From the NCBI RefSeq assembly GCF_041381155.1, contig NC_091134.1, forward strand, positions 1,050,001 to 1,114,000: 64,000 nucleotides of DNA, written 5' to 3'. This DNA comes from Argopecten irradians (Eukaryota; Mollusca; Bivalvia; Pectinida; Pectinidae). Of the stretch, positions 48,932 to 62,200 are shown in pieces. The position numbers were made by a program, and so were the translations under genes. How positions within the stretch are numbered: position 1 is the first letter of the stretch; each line of letters opens with the position of its first letter. The notes beneath the pieces were generated by a model. The model saw only the letters and a list, made by a program, of their open reading frames with translations, made no database searches and was not told the origin of the DNA.

Positions 48932-51595
48932 TATAATGTGCCTTTTTGTTGATAGACCTAACTAATATACTGTATTAGGTTAGTGTCTGTGGTTTTTCAA
49001 AAATAGACCTAACTAATACACTGTATTAGGTAAGTGTCTGTGATTTGTTGATAGACCTAACTAATACACTGTATTAGGTTAGTGTCTGTGATTTGTTGAT
49101 AGACCTAACTAATACACTGTATTAGGTAAGTGTCTGTGATTTGTTGATAGACCTAACTTATACACTGTATTAGGTTAGTGTCTGTGATTTGTTGATAGAC
49201 CTAACTAATACACTGTATTAGGTAAGTGTCTGTGATTTGTTGATAGACCTAACTAATACACTGTATTAGGTAAGTGTCTGTGATTTGTTGATAGACCTAA
49301 CTAATACACTGTATTAGGTAAGTGTCTGTGATTTGTTGATAGACCTAACTAATACACTGTATTAGGTAAGTGTCTGTGATTTGTTGATAGACCTAACTAA
49401 TACACTGTATTAGGTTAGTGTCTGTGATTTGTTGATAGACCTAACTAATACACTGTATTAGGTAAGTGTCTGTGATTTGTTGATAGACCTAACTAATACA
49501 CTGTATTAGGTTAGTGTCTGTGATTTGTTGATAGACCTAACTAATACACTGTATTAGGTAAGTGTCTGTGATTTGTTGATAGACCTAACTAATACACTGT
49601 ATTAGGTTAGTGTCTGTGATTTGTTGATAGACCTAACTAATACACTGTATTAGGTTAGTGTCTGTGATTTGTTGATAGACCTAACTAATACACTGTATTA
49701 GGTTAGTGTCTGTGATTTGTTGATAGACCTAACTAATACACTGTATTAGGTTAGTGTCTGTGATTTGTTGATAGACCTAACTAATACACTGTATTAGGTT
49801 AGTGTCTGTGATTTGTTGATAGACCTAAGTAATACACTGTATTAGGTAAGTGTCTGTGATTTGTTGATAGACCTAATTAATACACTGTATTAGGTAAGTG
49901 TCTGTGATTTGTTGATAGATCTAACTAATACACTGTATTAGGTTAGTGTCTGTGATTTGTTGATAGACCTAACTAATACACTGTATTAGGTTAGTGTCTG
50001 TGGTTTGTTGGTAGACCTAACTAATACACTGTATTAGGTAAGTGTCTGTGATTTGTTGACCTAACTAATACACTGTATTAGGTAAGTGTCTGTGATTTGT
50101 TGATAGACCTAACTAATACACTGTATTAGGTAAGTGTCTGTGATTTGTTGATAGACCTAACTAATACACTGTATTAGGTTAGTGTCAGTGATTTGTTGAT
50201 AGACCTAACTGATACACTGTATTAGGTTAGTGTCTGTGATTTGTTGATAGACCTAACTGATACACTGTATTAGGTTAGTGTCTGTGATTTGTTGATAGAC
50301 CTAACTAATACACTGTATTAGGTTAGTGTCAGTGATTTGTTGATAGACCTAACTAATACACTGTATTAGGTTAGTGTCTGTGATTTGTTGATAGACCTAA
50401 CTAATACACTGTATTAGGTAAGTGTCTGTGATTTGTTGATAGACCTAACTAATACACTGTATTAGGTTAGTGTCTGTGATTTGTTGATAGACCTAACTAA
50501 TACACTGTATTAGGTAAGTGTCTGTGATTTGTTGATAGACCTAACTAATACACTGTATTAGGTTAGTGTCTGTGATTTGTTGATAGACCTAACTAATACA
50601 CTGTATTAGGTAAGTGTCTGTGATTTGTAAATAGACCTAACTAATACACTGTATTAGGTTAGTGTCTGTGATTTGTTGATAGACCTAACTAATACACTGT
50701 ATTAGGTAAGTGTCTGTGATTTGTTGATAGACCTAACTAATACACTGTATTAGGTTAGTGTCTGTGATTTGTTGATAGACCTAACTAATACACTGTATTA
50801 GGTTAGTGTCTGTGATTTGTTGATAGACCTAACTAACACACTGTATTAGGTTAGTGTCTGTGATTTGTTGATAGACCTAACTAAACACACTGTATTAGGT
50901 TAGTGTCTGTGATTTGTTGATAGACCTAACTAATACACTGTATTAGGTAAGTGTCTGTGATTTGTTGATAGACCTAACTAATACACTGTATTAGGTAAGT
51001 GTCAGTGATTTGTTGATAGACCTAACTAATACACTGTATTAGGTTAGTGTCTGTGATTTGTTGATAGACCTAACTAATACACTGTATTAGGTTAGTGTCT
51101 GTGATTTGTTGATAGACCTAACTAACACACTGTATTAGGTTAGTGTCTGTGATTTGTTGATAGACCTAACTAACACACTGTATTAGGTTAGTGTCTGTGA
51201 TTTGTTGATAGACCTAACTAACACACTGTATTAGGTAAGTGTCTGTGATTTGTTGATAGACCTAACTAATACACTGTATTAGGTTAGTGTCAGTGATTTG
51301 TTGATAGATCTAACTAATACACTGTATTAGGTAAGTGTCAGTGATTTGTTGATAGATCTAACTTACACTGTATTAGGTTAGTGTCTGTGATTTGTTGATA
51401 GACCTAACTAATACACTGTATTAGGTTAGTGTCTGTGGTTTGTTGATAGACCTAACTAATACACTGTATTAGGTTAGTGTCTGTGATTTGTTGATAGACC
51501 TAACTAATACACTGTATTAGGTTAGTATAATGTGCCTTTTTGTTGATAGACCTAACTAATATACTGTATTAGGTTAGTGTCTGTGGTTTTTCAAA
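48932..51595. repeat. 48-bp palindromic satellite, about 55 copies
   Basis: The unit gacctaactaatacactgta ttaggttagtgtctgtgatt tgttgata has an internal dyad, TAATACA-C-TGTATTA, extended by CTAAC/GTTAG. Two main variants (ggttagtgtc and ggtaagtgtc) are interspersed. The two edges of the array are almost identical 70-bp sequences beginning tataatgtgcctttttgttg and carrying the otherwise rare atatactgt and gtggttttt variants. Confidence 0.96.
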
Positions 51596-51599
51596 TAAA

Positions 51600-54500
51600 A
51601 ACAGCTAATTCATCCCTGAATTTTTTTAATAATGAACTGTTCAAGAAATACAATAAAAGTTCAAGGTGTATTTTTGGGCGAATGCCTTAGCACTAAGAAT
51701 TGGCCATCTTATGTTTATTCATACAGATTTACATACTCATTGATACTTGCTATGTATACGTATTTGGATTAAACGATGGTTTAATGATACATTCGTACTA
51801 GATTACAACTGGCAAGAAAATTGTTTTTAACATTAAATTGAATAAACTCAATGTTAGTGAGCTTGCCGTATTCTCTTTCTAAGGTGTCTGTGTACAAGGA
51901 ATGGTGTGACAGAAGACTAAAATCACTTACACTATTCAATTTAAAATGTTTGATCACATAGATGTTATTACATTATTATGTATCTCCATTATTGTAGATG
52001 ACATATGAAAACGAATCATTTATTTTCTAACGGCACATCTCGACAGAGAAAAATTGTAATGATAAATACTTATATTTGTATAAGTCAGGTTGGTATATAT
52101 ATAATAAGGTTAAAACTACTTCGTTAAAATGGGAAACAGTTTTCACCGACAGTTCGAAATTATCTAAACTAAATAAGATTTTATACGAAAATAATGCTAA
52201 TGATAAGATGCTGGCTGACATGATATGCTCCATTTTGTTATATACGATCAATATCTACCATATCTACACCATAAATTATCCAACAAACCCATGCATTATA
52301 TAACATTATCTACAATTAAATAAGTTAAAACATAAATACAAAATAAAGCCCTCTTCGTTGAAATCTGACTGGGAACTAAAACTAATCATGAAACACATTA
52401 GGGTAAGGTATAGAATTAACTTCATTTTAAGTTTTGTTCATCGTGTTGATTGACAGGCCAGCTGTATCTTAATGAGGTGGTAAATTTGATCTATCCTTTT
52501 AGTACTCAACATGGCTGGCAGCGCCATTATTTTACTTTCGGTGTATCAAATTTACTCAACATACATTAAGTACGGTTGATAAGAAATATAAAATAACAAT
52601 CAAGTGAATTAAAAATTAAGCCTTCATTCACAAACTAATTAACCAGATTCCATTCTGTTAAACTATGTTACCATAGTATGCCCATATTAGGAATATTGTT
52701 TTATTCCTTTGCAATATTCTTGAAAATTACTAAACCTTGATTTGTTTCATGCCATTAGGTAGAAGAAAAGAACTGTATGATGCAAGTTACATCTCTTTGT
52801 TATAGAAGCTTTTAGTTTATCATACTGTGTGTTTTTCTGTAAATAATTTATCTTTTTTGCACAGAAATAGCCACCAGAGAGGTAAATAACCTATGTAGAT
52901 TAAAACTAAATAATCACTTTCCCATTTCTACATTTCAATCTGAATCCCTTTTCTATAAACATGTACATATTTCTTAGGTAGAATATTCCCTTAATGACTC
53001 TTTTTTTTTTTTTGCACACAATATGCAAACCTCCTATCTGTCAACCTTTAAACAGTTAATTAATAAACAACAAAATACAGAGACCATAACTCTTGCCTAT
53101 TTCACAAAGCCATGGGACAATCTGACCAGCAAAGGGACATAACTCCATTATATTGCTAACACTGCTAAGAGAAATTATTCCATTATTTCTGTCGCAACAC
53201 CATGGAACAAACTCAACTAAGCCATATGATACAGCAAGGGGAACAACTCCACTTTAACACTAAATTACAACAGACAAACTCGGTCTTACAGGAACATTCA
53301 ATATCACCAACATCTAAGGCCACAGGATCCTGGGGAGATAATGCACACCGTCAAGGGGGAATAACTAGTCAAGGGGAATAACTAGTATTGTTATAGATGG
53401 CTTTGGCTATAAACATTTTACACACTGGTATTATGTTTGTACAAATAGTTATTTACAATTTAATTGTAAATCACAAAGAGTGCTAGTGCAGGAATTAACA
53501 ATGCATACATAAAAAGACTGAAATGCGTATATAGAAGATGCAAATGTTAATTTACCCTGTTGAATTACACTGAAAATAACAGATAATTAGAAATTATTGT
53601 CAATTACTAGTGTGTTCAAAGTAAAAATTCTTAGTCTCCAAGTCTCAATCTTGCTAAAACCAGGAGTACTAAATGGCAAAGATCTAGTTAGATCAACCGT
53701 AGGGCTAAAGCAATTCGTAATAAAAATAAATTGCCTCACATGACAAAGTGAGGTGCACTAGTATTTTAAAGTTATTTACAATATTTACATACAAAGGATA
53801 TATTAAAATTAAAAACTGGCAAGGGAGGTAATTCTTCTATGATGACATTACATTCATTTATTAAATATATATATACAACATTTTTGTCCGCATTAAACCT
53901 GTTCAATTTAAATGTTTAATTTAACCTACTCCTTTAACACCGGTATAGTGCTGATTAATAGCATACAGTACACAATGTACTTAATTCATTTCTTTGATTA
54001 ATTTTCTTTCCAGGAAAGATAACAACAGTATTAAAACAGACTGTGTTTCTGAACACAATCCCATGTTAATGACACTTTGACCTAATGGCATCAACATTGT
54101 TCTTTTAAACAGTATTTTTTCATTAATCCACAGCTATGGCAGACAAAATACAAAAATAAACTTTCTTATCAAAACTTATCTCGTACAACATTTCAAATGT
54201 AATGCAAATTTCTAACCCATTTTTATAATAGATTAAACATTAAACTGTCCGTGTATCCTGCTAGACTAGTGACTAATGTCTTAAACAATAAGGTAAAAGT
54301 AGTTTTACAAACTTGTATCTTTTTATAGACTTCCACAATACAAACACTGCAACTGTCAAGCTTTTAAAGTCATCATATCTAAAATAAATCTGTATCACTG
54401 CGCTTTCTCAACAATATCACATAATTTCTGCATGTGTTCTGGAGTACATATATAGCAACAACTTACAACAACAAATCTAAAAGTAGCAAACAGACTGAAG

Positions 54501-54650
54501 TCGATACAACCCAAACTGGTCTTAAAAGTCGAAAACTGTGACTCAAGCTTCAATAGATAAACAGTGTGCCCAATTTTCTGAATTTTGAAGGTATGTTTAT
54601 GAAAAAGCAAAAATATTATTATAATAACATTCCATAATCAAAGAACAAGA
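51600..54650. other. intergenic, nothing firmly recognised
   Basis: AT-rich sequence. 53100-53400 contains mollusc-style words such as aaagggacataactcc and ggggaataactagt, probably an old interspersed repeat. No exon supported. Confidence 0.4.
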
Positions 54651-54655
54651 CTAAT

Positions 54656-54788
54656 AGAATCTTACATGGGCCTGTCTGGTGGACAGCGATATCTCAACCC
54701 GAGTGAAAGATTTTGGCTGGTTGGCGGCCAAAATCTTTCACAAGGGTTGAGATATCCCTGTCCACCTGACAGACTCATCTAAGATTCT
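54656..54788. mobile_element. foldback (hairpin) element
   Basis: About 60-bp arms, for example gatatctcaacccgagtgaa and ttcacaagggttgagatatc, run almost to the centre (ttggctggttggcggccaa) and end in agaatctta / taagattct. Confidence 0.85.
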
Positions 54789-54789
54789 T

Positions 54790-56044
54790 TATCTCACATA
54801 CTTAAAGGAAAAATTATGAAAATACAGTTATATAGAACCATTTCCATAGCGCCGCCATCATAGGAACGTCGCAATGCGTCAAAATCAATGAAGTCGTCGA
54901 CAATAGACACCGCATGTAATGATGACGTCACGTCATTGTCTAGTGTGTGTGAGCTATCTTTTCCTTACCCTGGTAAAAGACAGAGTTATCTTTCCCTAGC
55001 AAATGCGGGATAACCCTGTCAAGTATGGGCGAAAATCAAGTTCACATTACCACTATGGAATTTGACAATTACCGTATATTTGGAAAACTGTAACCTGATT
55101 TCTTTCCATATTCAACAGCTACATTTGTTCCAAGAAGTGCACCGCGTGTACCATTCCCATGCCCCGCGGTGTACCATTCCCATGCCCCATCCTTATTTTA
55201 TCAATAAGAAAGCATGTATGATAGGAAACAAATAATACATTTGATTATAACCTTAAGCAGACACATGTGGATTTTTTCCCCATCTAGCTCTTTTCATGCT
55301 ATTAAATTTAAGTTCAGAGATTTGGCATATATTTCAAGTAATCATACACTTACATATTAAAATCTTCAATGAATATTATTATTACTAATCATACCAAAAG
55401 TTGACATTTATATTCTTTATCATTTATTTCAAATTCAAAATTTCTCAAGAATCCAGTAGTTTAAAATAACTTGACAGAATCTCTTTGTTTATTTGTAAAA
55501 CATTTGGGCTTTTATATAATCATTTATAAAAATTAAGATAAAAATTGAAATTGATTTTTCACATTTGGTCTACATAAAGGAGATATTTCCATTGCAAAGT
55601 TAAGTCTTTTGTTATTAAAATACAACATTCAAGAGACTTTGTCCAGTCACACAAACATGGATGTTCAACTCTTTATCAGTTAGACTACCTCAGTCATAAT
55701 GTAAAAGGATACTTTGGTGGTACACAGGTTAACAGCTTTAACTGTGACTTATAATGTGGTTCATTTACCTGTAGTCAGTTTTCGTGGTTGGCTTGCAGCA
55801 GTTAATTAATCTGTAATTATTCATTTTCTTGGTCATTATTGTGTAATATTAAAATGTTCACAAAACTGTAGTTTGTATTTTTACTGATTGACTTAAAATG
55901 CAATACATCAATTATTTCCAATTACTATTTTTTATGAATGGTTCAGGGAACACATAGTTAAATGTTACACAGTAATTGTTTTGTCAGTTGGCTAGTAAAC
56001 TGTAAATAGAATTTTTGGTGATTGGTCTGTGATACGTTGTAACT
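54790..56044. other. downstream flank of mib2
   Basis: Probably includes the mib2 3' UTR. Several AATAAA-like words occur on the minus strand; none could be singled out. Confidence 0.35.
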
Positions 56045-56280
56045 TTAGCTGTAGATAGTAATTTTTTTGGTGATTGGCTTGCGACACATGTGACAGATTT
56101 TGAGTGCCTCTCCACACTTGTTACAGACACTGTGTCCACACAGGAATACCATATCTCGTCGCCGCTCCATACAAATCGTACACAGAATGTTTTCCTCCAT
56201 TTCCTGAAGACGGCGCTGCAGTACATTTGAATCTGAGTCAGTTGGCCGTGAATTACTATGTATTTGTAGTTTTGATCCAT
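56045..56280 (-). CDS. mib2: mib2 last exon, terminal RING finger
   Basis: It starts after cattacag, encodes DGSKLQIHSNSRPTDSD, a short helix (VLQRRLQEMEE) and the RING ENILCTICMERRRDMVFLCG, HSVCNKCGEALKICHMCRKP, ending KKITIYS and TAA at 56045-56047. The frame was chosen because it alone joins the previous exon in phase 1. Confidence 0.95.
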
Positions 56281-59200
56281 CTGTAATGAATGTTACATAG
56301 TATATTTATCTATAGTTACAGAGTAGGGAAGTATATTTATCTATAGTTACAAAGTAGGGAGGTATATTTATCTATAGTTACAAAGTAGGGAGGTATATTT
56401 ATCTATAGTTACAAAGTAGGGAAGTATATTTATCTATAGTTACAAAGTAGGGAAGTATATTTACTATAGTTACAAAGTAGGGAAGTATATTTATCTATAT
56501 TACAAAGTTATCAAAGTAGGGAAGTATATTTATCTATAGTTACAAAGTAGGGAAGTATATTTATCTATAGTTATCAAAGTAGGGAGTAATATCTATAGTT
56601 ACAAAGGTATATTTATCTATAGTTACAAAGTAGGGAGTATATTTATCTATAGTTACAAAGTAGGGAGGTATATTATCTATAGTTACAAAGTAGGGAGGTA
56701 TATTTATCTATAGTTACAAAGTAGGGAGGTATATTTATCTATAGTTACAAAGTAGGGAGGTATATTTATCTATAGTTACAAAGTAGGGAGGTATATTTAT
56801 CTATAGTTACAAAGTAGGGAGGTATATTTATCTATAGTTACAAAGTAGGGAGGTATATTTATCTATAGTTACAAAGTAGGGAGGTATATTTATCTATAGT
56901 TACAAAGTAGGGAGGTATATTTATCTATAGTTACAAAGTAGGGAGGTATATTTATCTATAGTTACAAAGTAGGGAAGTATATTTATCTATAGTTACAAAG
57001 TAGGGAAGTATATTTATCTATAGTTACAAAGTAGGGAGGTATATTTATCTATAGTTACAAAGTAGGGAGGTATATTTATCTATAGTTACAAAGTAGGGAA
57101 GTATATTTATCTATAGTTACAAAGTAGGGAAGTATATTTATCTATAGTTACAAAGTAGGGAAGTATATTTATCTATAGTTACAAAGTAGGGAGGTATATT
57201 TATCTATAGTTACAAAGTAGGGAAGTATATTTATCTATAGTTACAAAGTAGGGAAGTATATTAATCTATAGTTACAAAGTAGGGAGGTATATTTATCTAT
57301 AGTTACAAAGTAGGGAGGTATATTTATCTATAGTTACAAAGTAGGAGGTATATTTATTATATAGTTACAAAGTAGGGAAGTATATTTATCTATAGTTACA
57401 AAGTAGGGAGTATATTTATCTATAGTTACAAAGTAGGGAGGTATATTTATCTATAGTTACAAAGTAGGGAGTATATTTATCTATAGTTACAAAGTAGGGA
57501 GGTATATTTATCTATAGTTACAAGAGGGAGTATATTATCTATAGTTACAAAGTAGGGAATATATTTATCTATAGTTACAAAGTACAAAGGGAAGTTATTA
57601 TCTATAGTTACAAAGTAGGGAAGTATATTTATCTATAGTTACAAAGTAGGGAAGTATATTTATCTATAGTTACAAAGTAGGGAAGTATATTTATCTATAG
57701 TTCAAAGTAGGGAGGGAGTAGTAGTATATTTATCTATAGTTACAAAGTAGGGAGGTATATTTATCTATAGTTACAAAGTAGGGAAGTATATTTATCTATA
57801 GTTACAAAGTAGGGAAGTATATTTATCTATAGTTACAAAGTAGGGAGGTATATTTATCTATAGTTACAAAGTAGGGAGGTATATTTATCTATAGTTACAA
57901 AGTAGGGAAGTATATTTATCTATAGTTACAAAGTAGGGAAGTATATTTATCTATAGTTACAAAGTAGGGAAGTATATTTATCTATAGTTACAAAGTAGGG
58001 AAGTATATTTATCTATAGTTACAAAGTAGGGAAGTTATTATCATATTACAAGTAGGAAGTATTTTAATTTATACAATGTAGGGAAGTATATTAATCTTAG
58101 TTTCAGTAGTAGGGAAGTCTTTTTTATTGGGATCAACATACAGATGATGAATGGTGTAAATCATCCTCAATATCCCAGGGATTACTATCACTGTTGAAAC
58201 TTAATGCTTTGATCCAAAACATAATCAGTACCGGTTTTATTTACAATTTTATTCTTTATATATTACCGCAGTTCCCTCTGGAATTATGTAACTTTAGACA
58301 ATATCTTTTAACATCAATAACTAGAGTTACTCCTGAAAACCATGAATTTTTTTAAACATCTTCAAATATTTTATATCCAAGAACATCACAGGAAAATTAC
58401 CTTTAGAAACTTTGGCCTCAATGTTGACTTTGCATGTGAGACATCGTTTTGGTTTTACGCTGCATTCCTGACATGTGACCACATGCTCACACGGCAGAAA
58501 CTTGATAACAGCAATTTGCTCGGAGCAAACCACACATTCTATATCACCAGGCTGGGTCATCTCGGATCTTGTACCAGAGGCACTACAAATAATAATGTTC
58601 AGAAAATCACTGATAATTTGCTAGGTTTATAAATGCAATATGTATTATCGCTAACAAACATTTTTGATGTTTTAGAGGCAATTTTTATTAAAATATCAAA
58701 ATCTGCATTTGTGACATCTACAAAAATCCAAGTTTTCATTTATTTTATTCCCATTACACATCTAGCCTACCCCAGGGTTTTGTTTATAATAATAACCTGC
58801 ATATCAGACCAAACTACAACCATTGCCAGAGTAGGCGACTTATACCCCCGCTGCACAAATTAAGCAATAACTCCATTAAAAGGGAACCATTTGTGACGTT
58901 AACTTTTTTCATAGCTAGTCCTTTAGACTAGTAAACCCCCAAATTTTACTAGTCTGGCTATTTTAATATTAGTCCAAAATAACTATACAGCCGTTTTGCT
59001 TCAGCATTTTGGTCATCATCAGTTTACAATTTTTGACCCAAAGTACAGTCTGGATGCGTTTGTGAATAATGCATCTGGATTGAAATAATTGCAAAAAGAA
59101 TGCACTCAAAATGTGTTGAAAATGCAATTGACCACTTGAGATATAGTATTCTATAATGATTTTAATTGGGTGGGAAGCCACTAGTCCAATCCAATCCCAA

Positions 59201-62200
59201 TCGGGGTCCAATCGGACTAGTTCATTACAATTAGTACTAGTCCGACCGCTAAAATTACTCGTCATGGGCATCGGACTAATGCTGAAAGTTGCAGACTTGG
59301 GGACATTACAGAACCCTATATAGTTTACTTAACTCCCTTTCTGTCATAACTCCCTTTTATGTCAGAGTTCTGTGTACTAAATTTTATTAAAATCTGTCAA
59401 GCAGTTTAGGAGGAGTTTGCCAGACAAGGTTGTGTCTACCGACAGACAAGCAGTCCAATTCTAGTATTAAAACACACACACCACCAACTTAATTTCTTTC
59501 CAGAGGGTATAATTAAAGATGCTCCACCGCTGACAAATGGTAATTTTTCACTATCAAAAACAGGAGCATTACCACCATTGAAAAGTTTGAGCTTCTAATT
59601 TTACTTCAAGTTAAAAACATAGAATAGAAGTAATTGCATCCCGAAAAAAATCCATGCCACTATATCCTATATGGAATGAAGTACTGATTGCACATGCACC
59701 AAAGGCGAAATAAATTATTTTATATAATTTTTTGTGTTAATTAGACATATATACATGATTAAACACCAATTATTGTTCAAATGATGAATATCATTTATGC
59801 TCTGTCCGCAGTGGAGCATCTTTAAGCATTTTAGATATTTTAAATGAAAATAGTACTTTGAAGTAGCAAATTGCTTGATGAGCTCTTCGGTGCGTGGGTC
59901 ACTGATAACATCCATTGGCGTTTTGCCCTGGTGATTTTTCTGAGTGAGTTTAGCTCCCTGTTGAGCGAGGTAACAAGCAATGGCAGGTCCCATTTGTTCA
60001 TCACCCTCGGTCATACCAAGCTGGACACGGATCTAGTAAGAATGAGAAATAAACATCTGATAATAGACTACGTAGACTGGGATATCTACAGCAGATTGCA
60101 GGCACAATGTCCAAGATTATTAGAATTTTGATATAGACTATCATAGACTTAGGTTAATGAAAAAGAGGAAAGACTTTCACAAAGACTTCTTTGGAATAGG
60201 ATAGAGTATAGACAGTGATTTTCAAAAATAAAAAAATGTGACTTTGACATAAAACAAGAAATTAAACTTTCAACTTATTAAATTATTGCTATCAGCTTTA
60301 AAAAGTGTATATCATTTACCATTTTGTAACAAACTCTTTTGTGGATCAAATTTTTTGCAACCATAAAATTGTACATGTACCAAGTACCATAAAATCCCAG
60401 AAATATAAATGCAAACTTTCAAATTCTTAAGAAAATTGCTGTACTCACAGCATCTAGCATGGGACTATTTTCCTTCTCTGTGGCGACAGTTTGTCTCATG
60501 AGAGCGAGATGGAGGCAGGTATCGCCATCTTCATCCATCACATTGACATCTGCCCCACAGACTACGAGCAGCTCAATGATAGAGGTATGGCCCTGGGACA
60601 CGGCCAGTAGTAATGGAGTCTGCTGTCGGTTGTTACGATTCTCTATATCGGCATGACCCTGTAAAACATTTGATGTTCAGTTACAAACACATGAAATAAT
60701 ATAATGATGTTGTATAAAATTGAACAGAAAACACAATTCACTATAGACCAGAAAATTCATCAATAGTACTCCAAACCATGTACTCAGATGGATGTTTTAA
60801 AGAACATCCTTATGAACCATAAACTTTATGTGTTTGCATTAACTCCAAAACAAGTTGTATAAAACCCTTTTGATGTCTGAATTAAAGCATGTGAGGGGTC
60901 TTAGCGTGGGAGGAACCCAATCATTGACTCCCAAATTGTTCACGCCTGTGCCAACTACCAAGAACCAAACTCCCAATAGTTTGGGTTTGGTTTTATTATT
61001 CTAGCATCCTGTTAAGAGCCAGGGTCATGTACAGATGTGCCAGGTTTGTTGGTGGAGGAAAGCCAGAGTACTGGAGAAAGACCACCGACTAGTGGTCAGT
61101 ACCTGACAACTGCCAAACATGGGATTCTAACCGCATCCCAGAGGTGGAGGGCTTGTGGTAATATGTCAGGACATCTTAGCCACTCGGCCACCGCATCTCA
61201 GAGGTGGAGGGCCTGTGGTAATATGTCGAGACATCTTAACCACTCGGCCACCGCATCCCAGAGGTGGAGGGCCTGTGGTAATATGTCGAGACATCTTAAC
61301 CACTCGGCCACCGCATCCCAGAGGTGGAGGGCCTGTGGTAATATGTCGAGACATCTTAACCACTCGGCCACCGCATGCCAGAGGTGGAGGGCTTGTGGTA
61401 ATATGTCGAGACATCTTAACCACTCAGCCACCGCATCCCAGAGGTGGAGGGCCTGTGGTAATATGTCGAGACATCTTAACCACTCGGCCACTGCGTCCCA
61501 GAGGTGGAGGGCCTGTGTTGATATGTCCAGACATCTTAACCACTCGGCCACCACATCCCAGAGGTGGAGGGCCTGTGGTGATATATCGAGACATCTTAAC
61601 CACTCGGCCACCACGGCCCAGAGGAGGAGGGCTTGTGGTGATATGTCAGGACATCTTAACCACTTGGCCACCACGGCCCAGAGGAGGAGGGCTTGTGGTG
61701 ATATGTCAGGACATCTTAACCACTTGGCTGCCCGGGCCAAGGGGTGGAGGGCTTGTGGTGATATGTCCAGACATGTTAACCACTTGGCCACCAGGGCCCA
61801 GAGGTGGAGGGCCTGTGGTAATATGTCGAGACATCTTGACCACTTGGCCGCCCGGGCCAAGGGGTGGAGGGCTTGTGGTGATATGTCCAGACATCTTAAC
61901 CACTTGGCCACCAGGGCCCAGAGGTGGAGGGCCTGTGGTAATATGTCGAGACATCTTGACCACTCGGCCACCGCGGCCCAGAGGTGGAGGGCCTGTGGGT
62001 ATATGTCGAGACATCTTAACCACTCGGCCACAGTGACCCCTCAAATAGACAGGTGAAAGACGATTCGTATAAAAACTATACAAGGCACTTTCTTATCCTG
62101 TTCTTCAGCTTCCCTTTAAATGGCACTTGGGAGATTTCTGCTGTATCGTTTGTAAGTTGACATTTCCCCCCTGTGTATTACCTGTGTAATCAGTGTGTTT

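Noticed and set aside
48932-51595. Telomere-like TTAGG words in the 48-bp satellite
   Set aside because: They occur once per complex unit as part of a dyad, not as a simple telomeric repeat, and molluscs use TTAGGG.
58342-58863. Plus-strand frames near the mib2 RING exon
   Set aside because: They are antisense to the RING exon and its intron, with no independent signal.
61134-62035. tRNA genes (A-box matches)
   Set aside because: Units lack a B box and cannot form a cloverleaf; they are SINE heads.
61037-62056. Long open frames on both strands over the 60-bp array
   Set aside because: They follow from the 60-bp period of an amplified SINE head; frames are open on both strands and encode the same low-complexity repeats.
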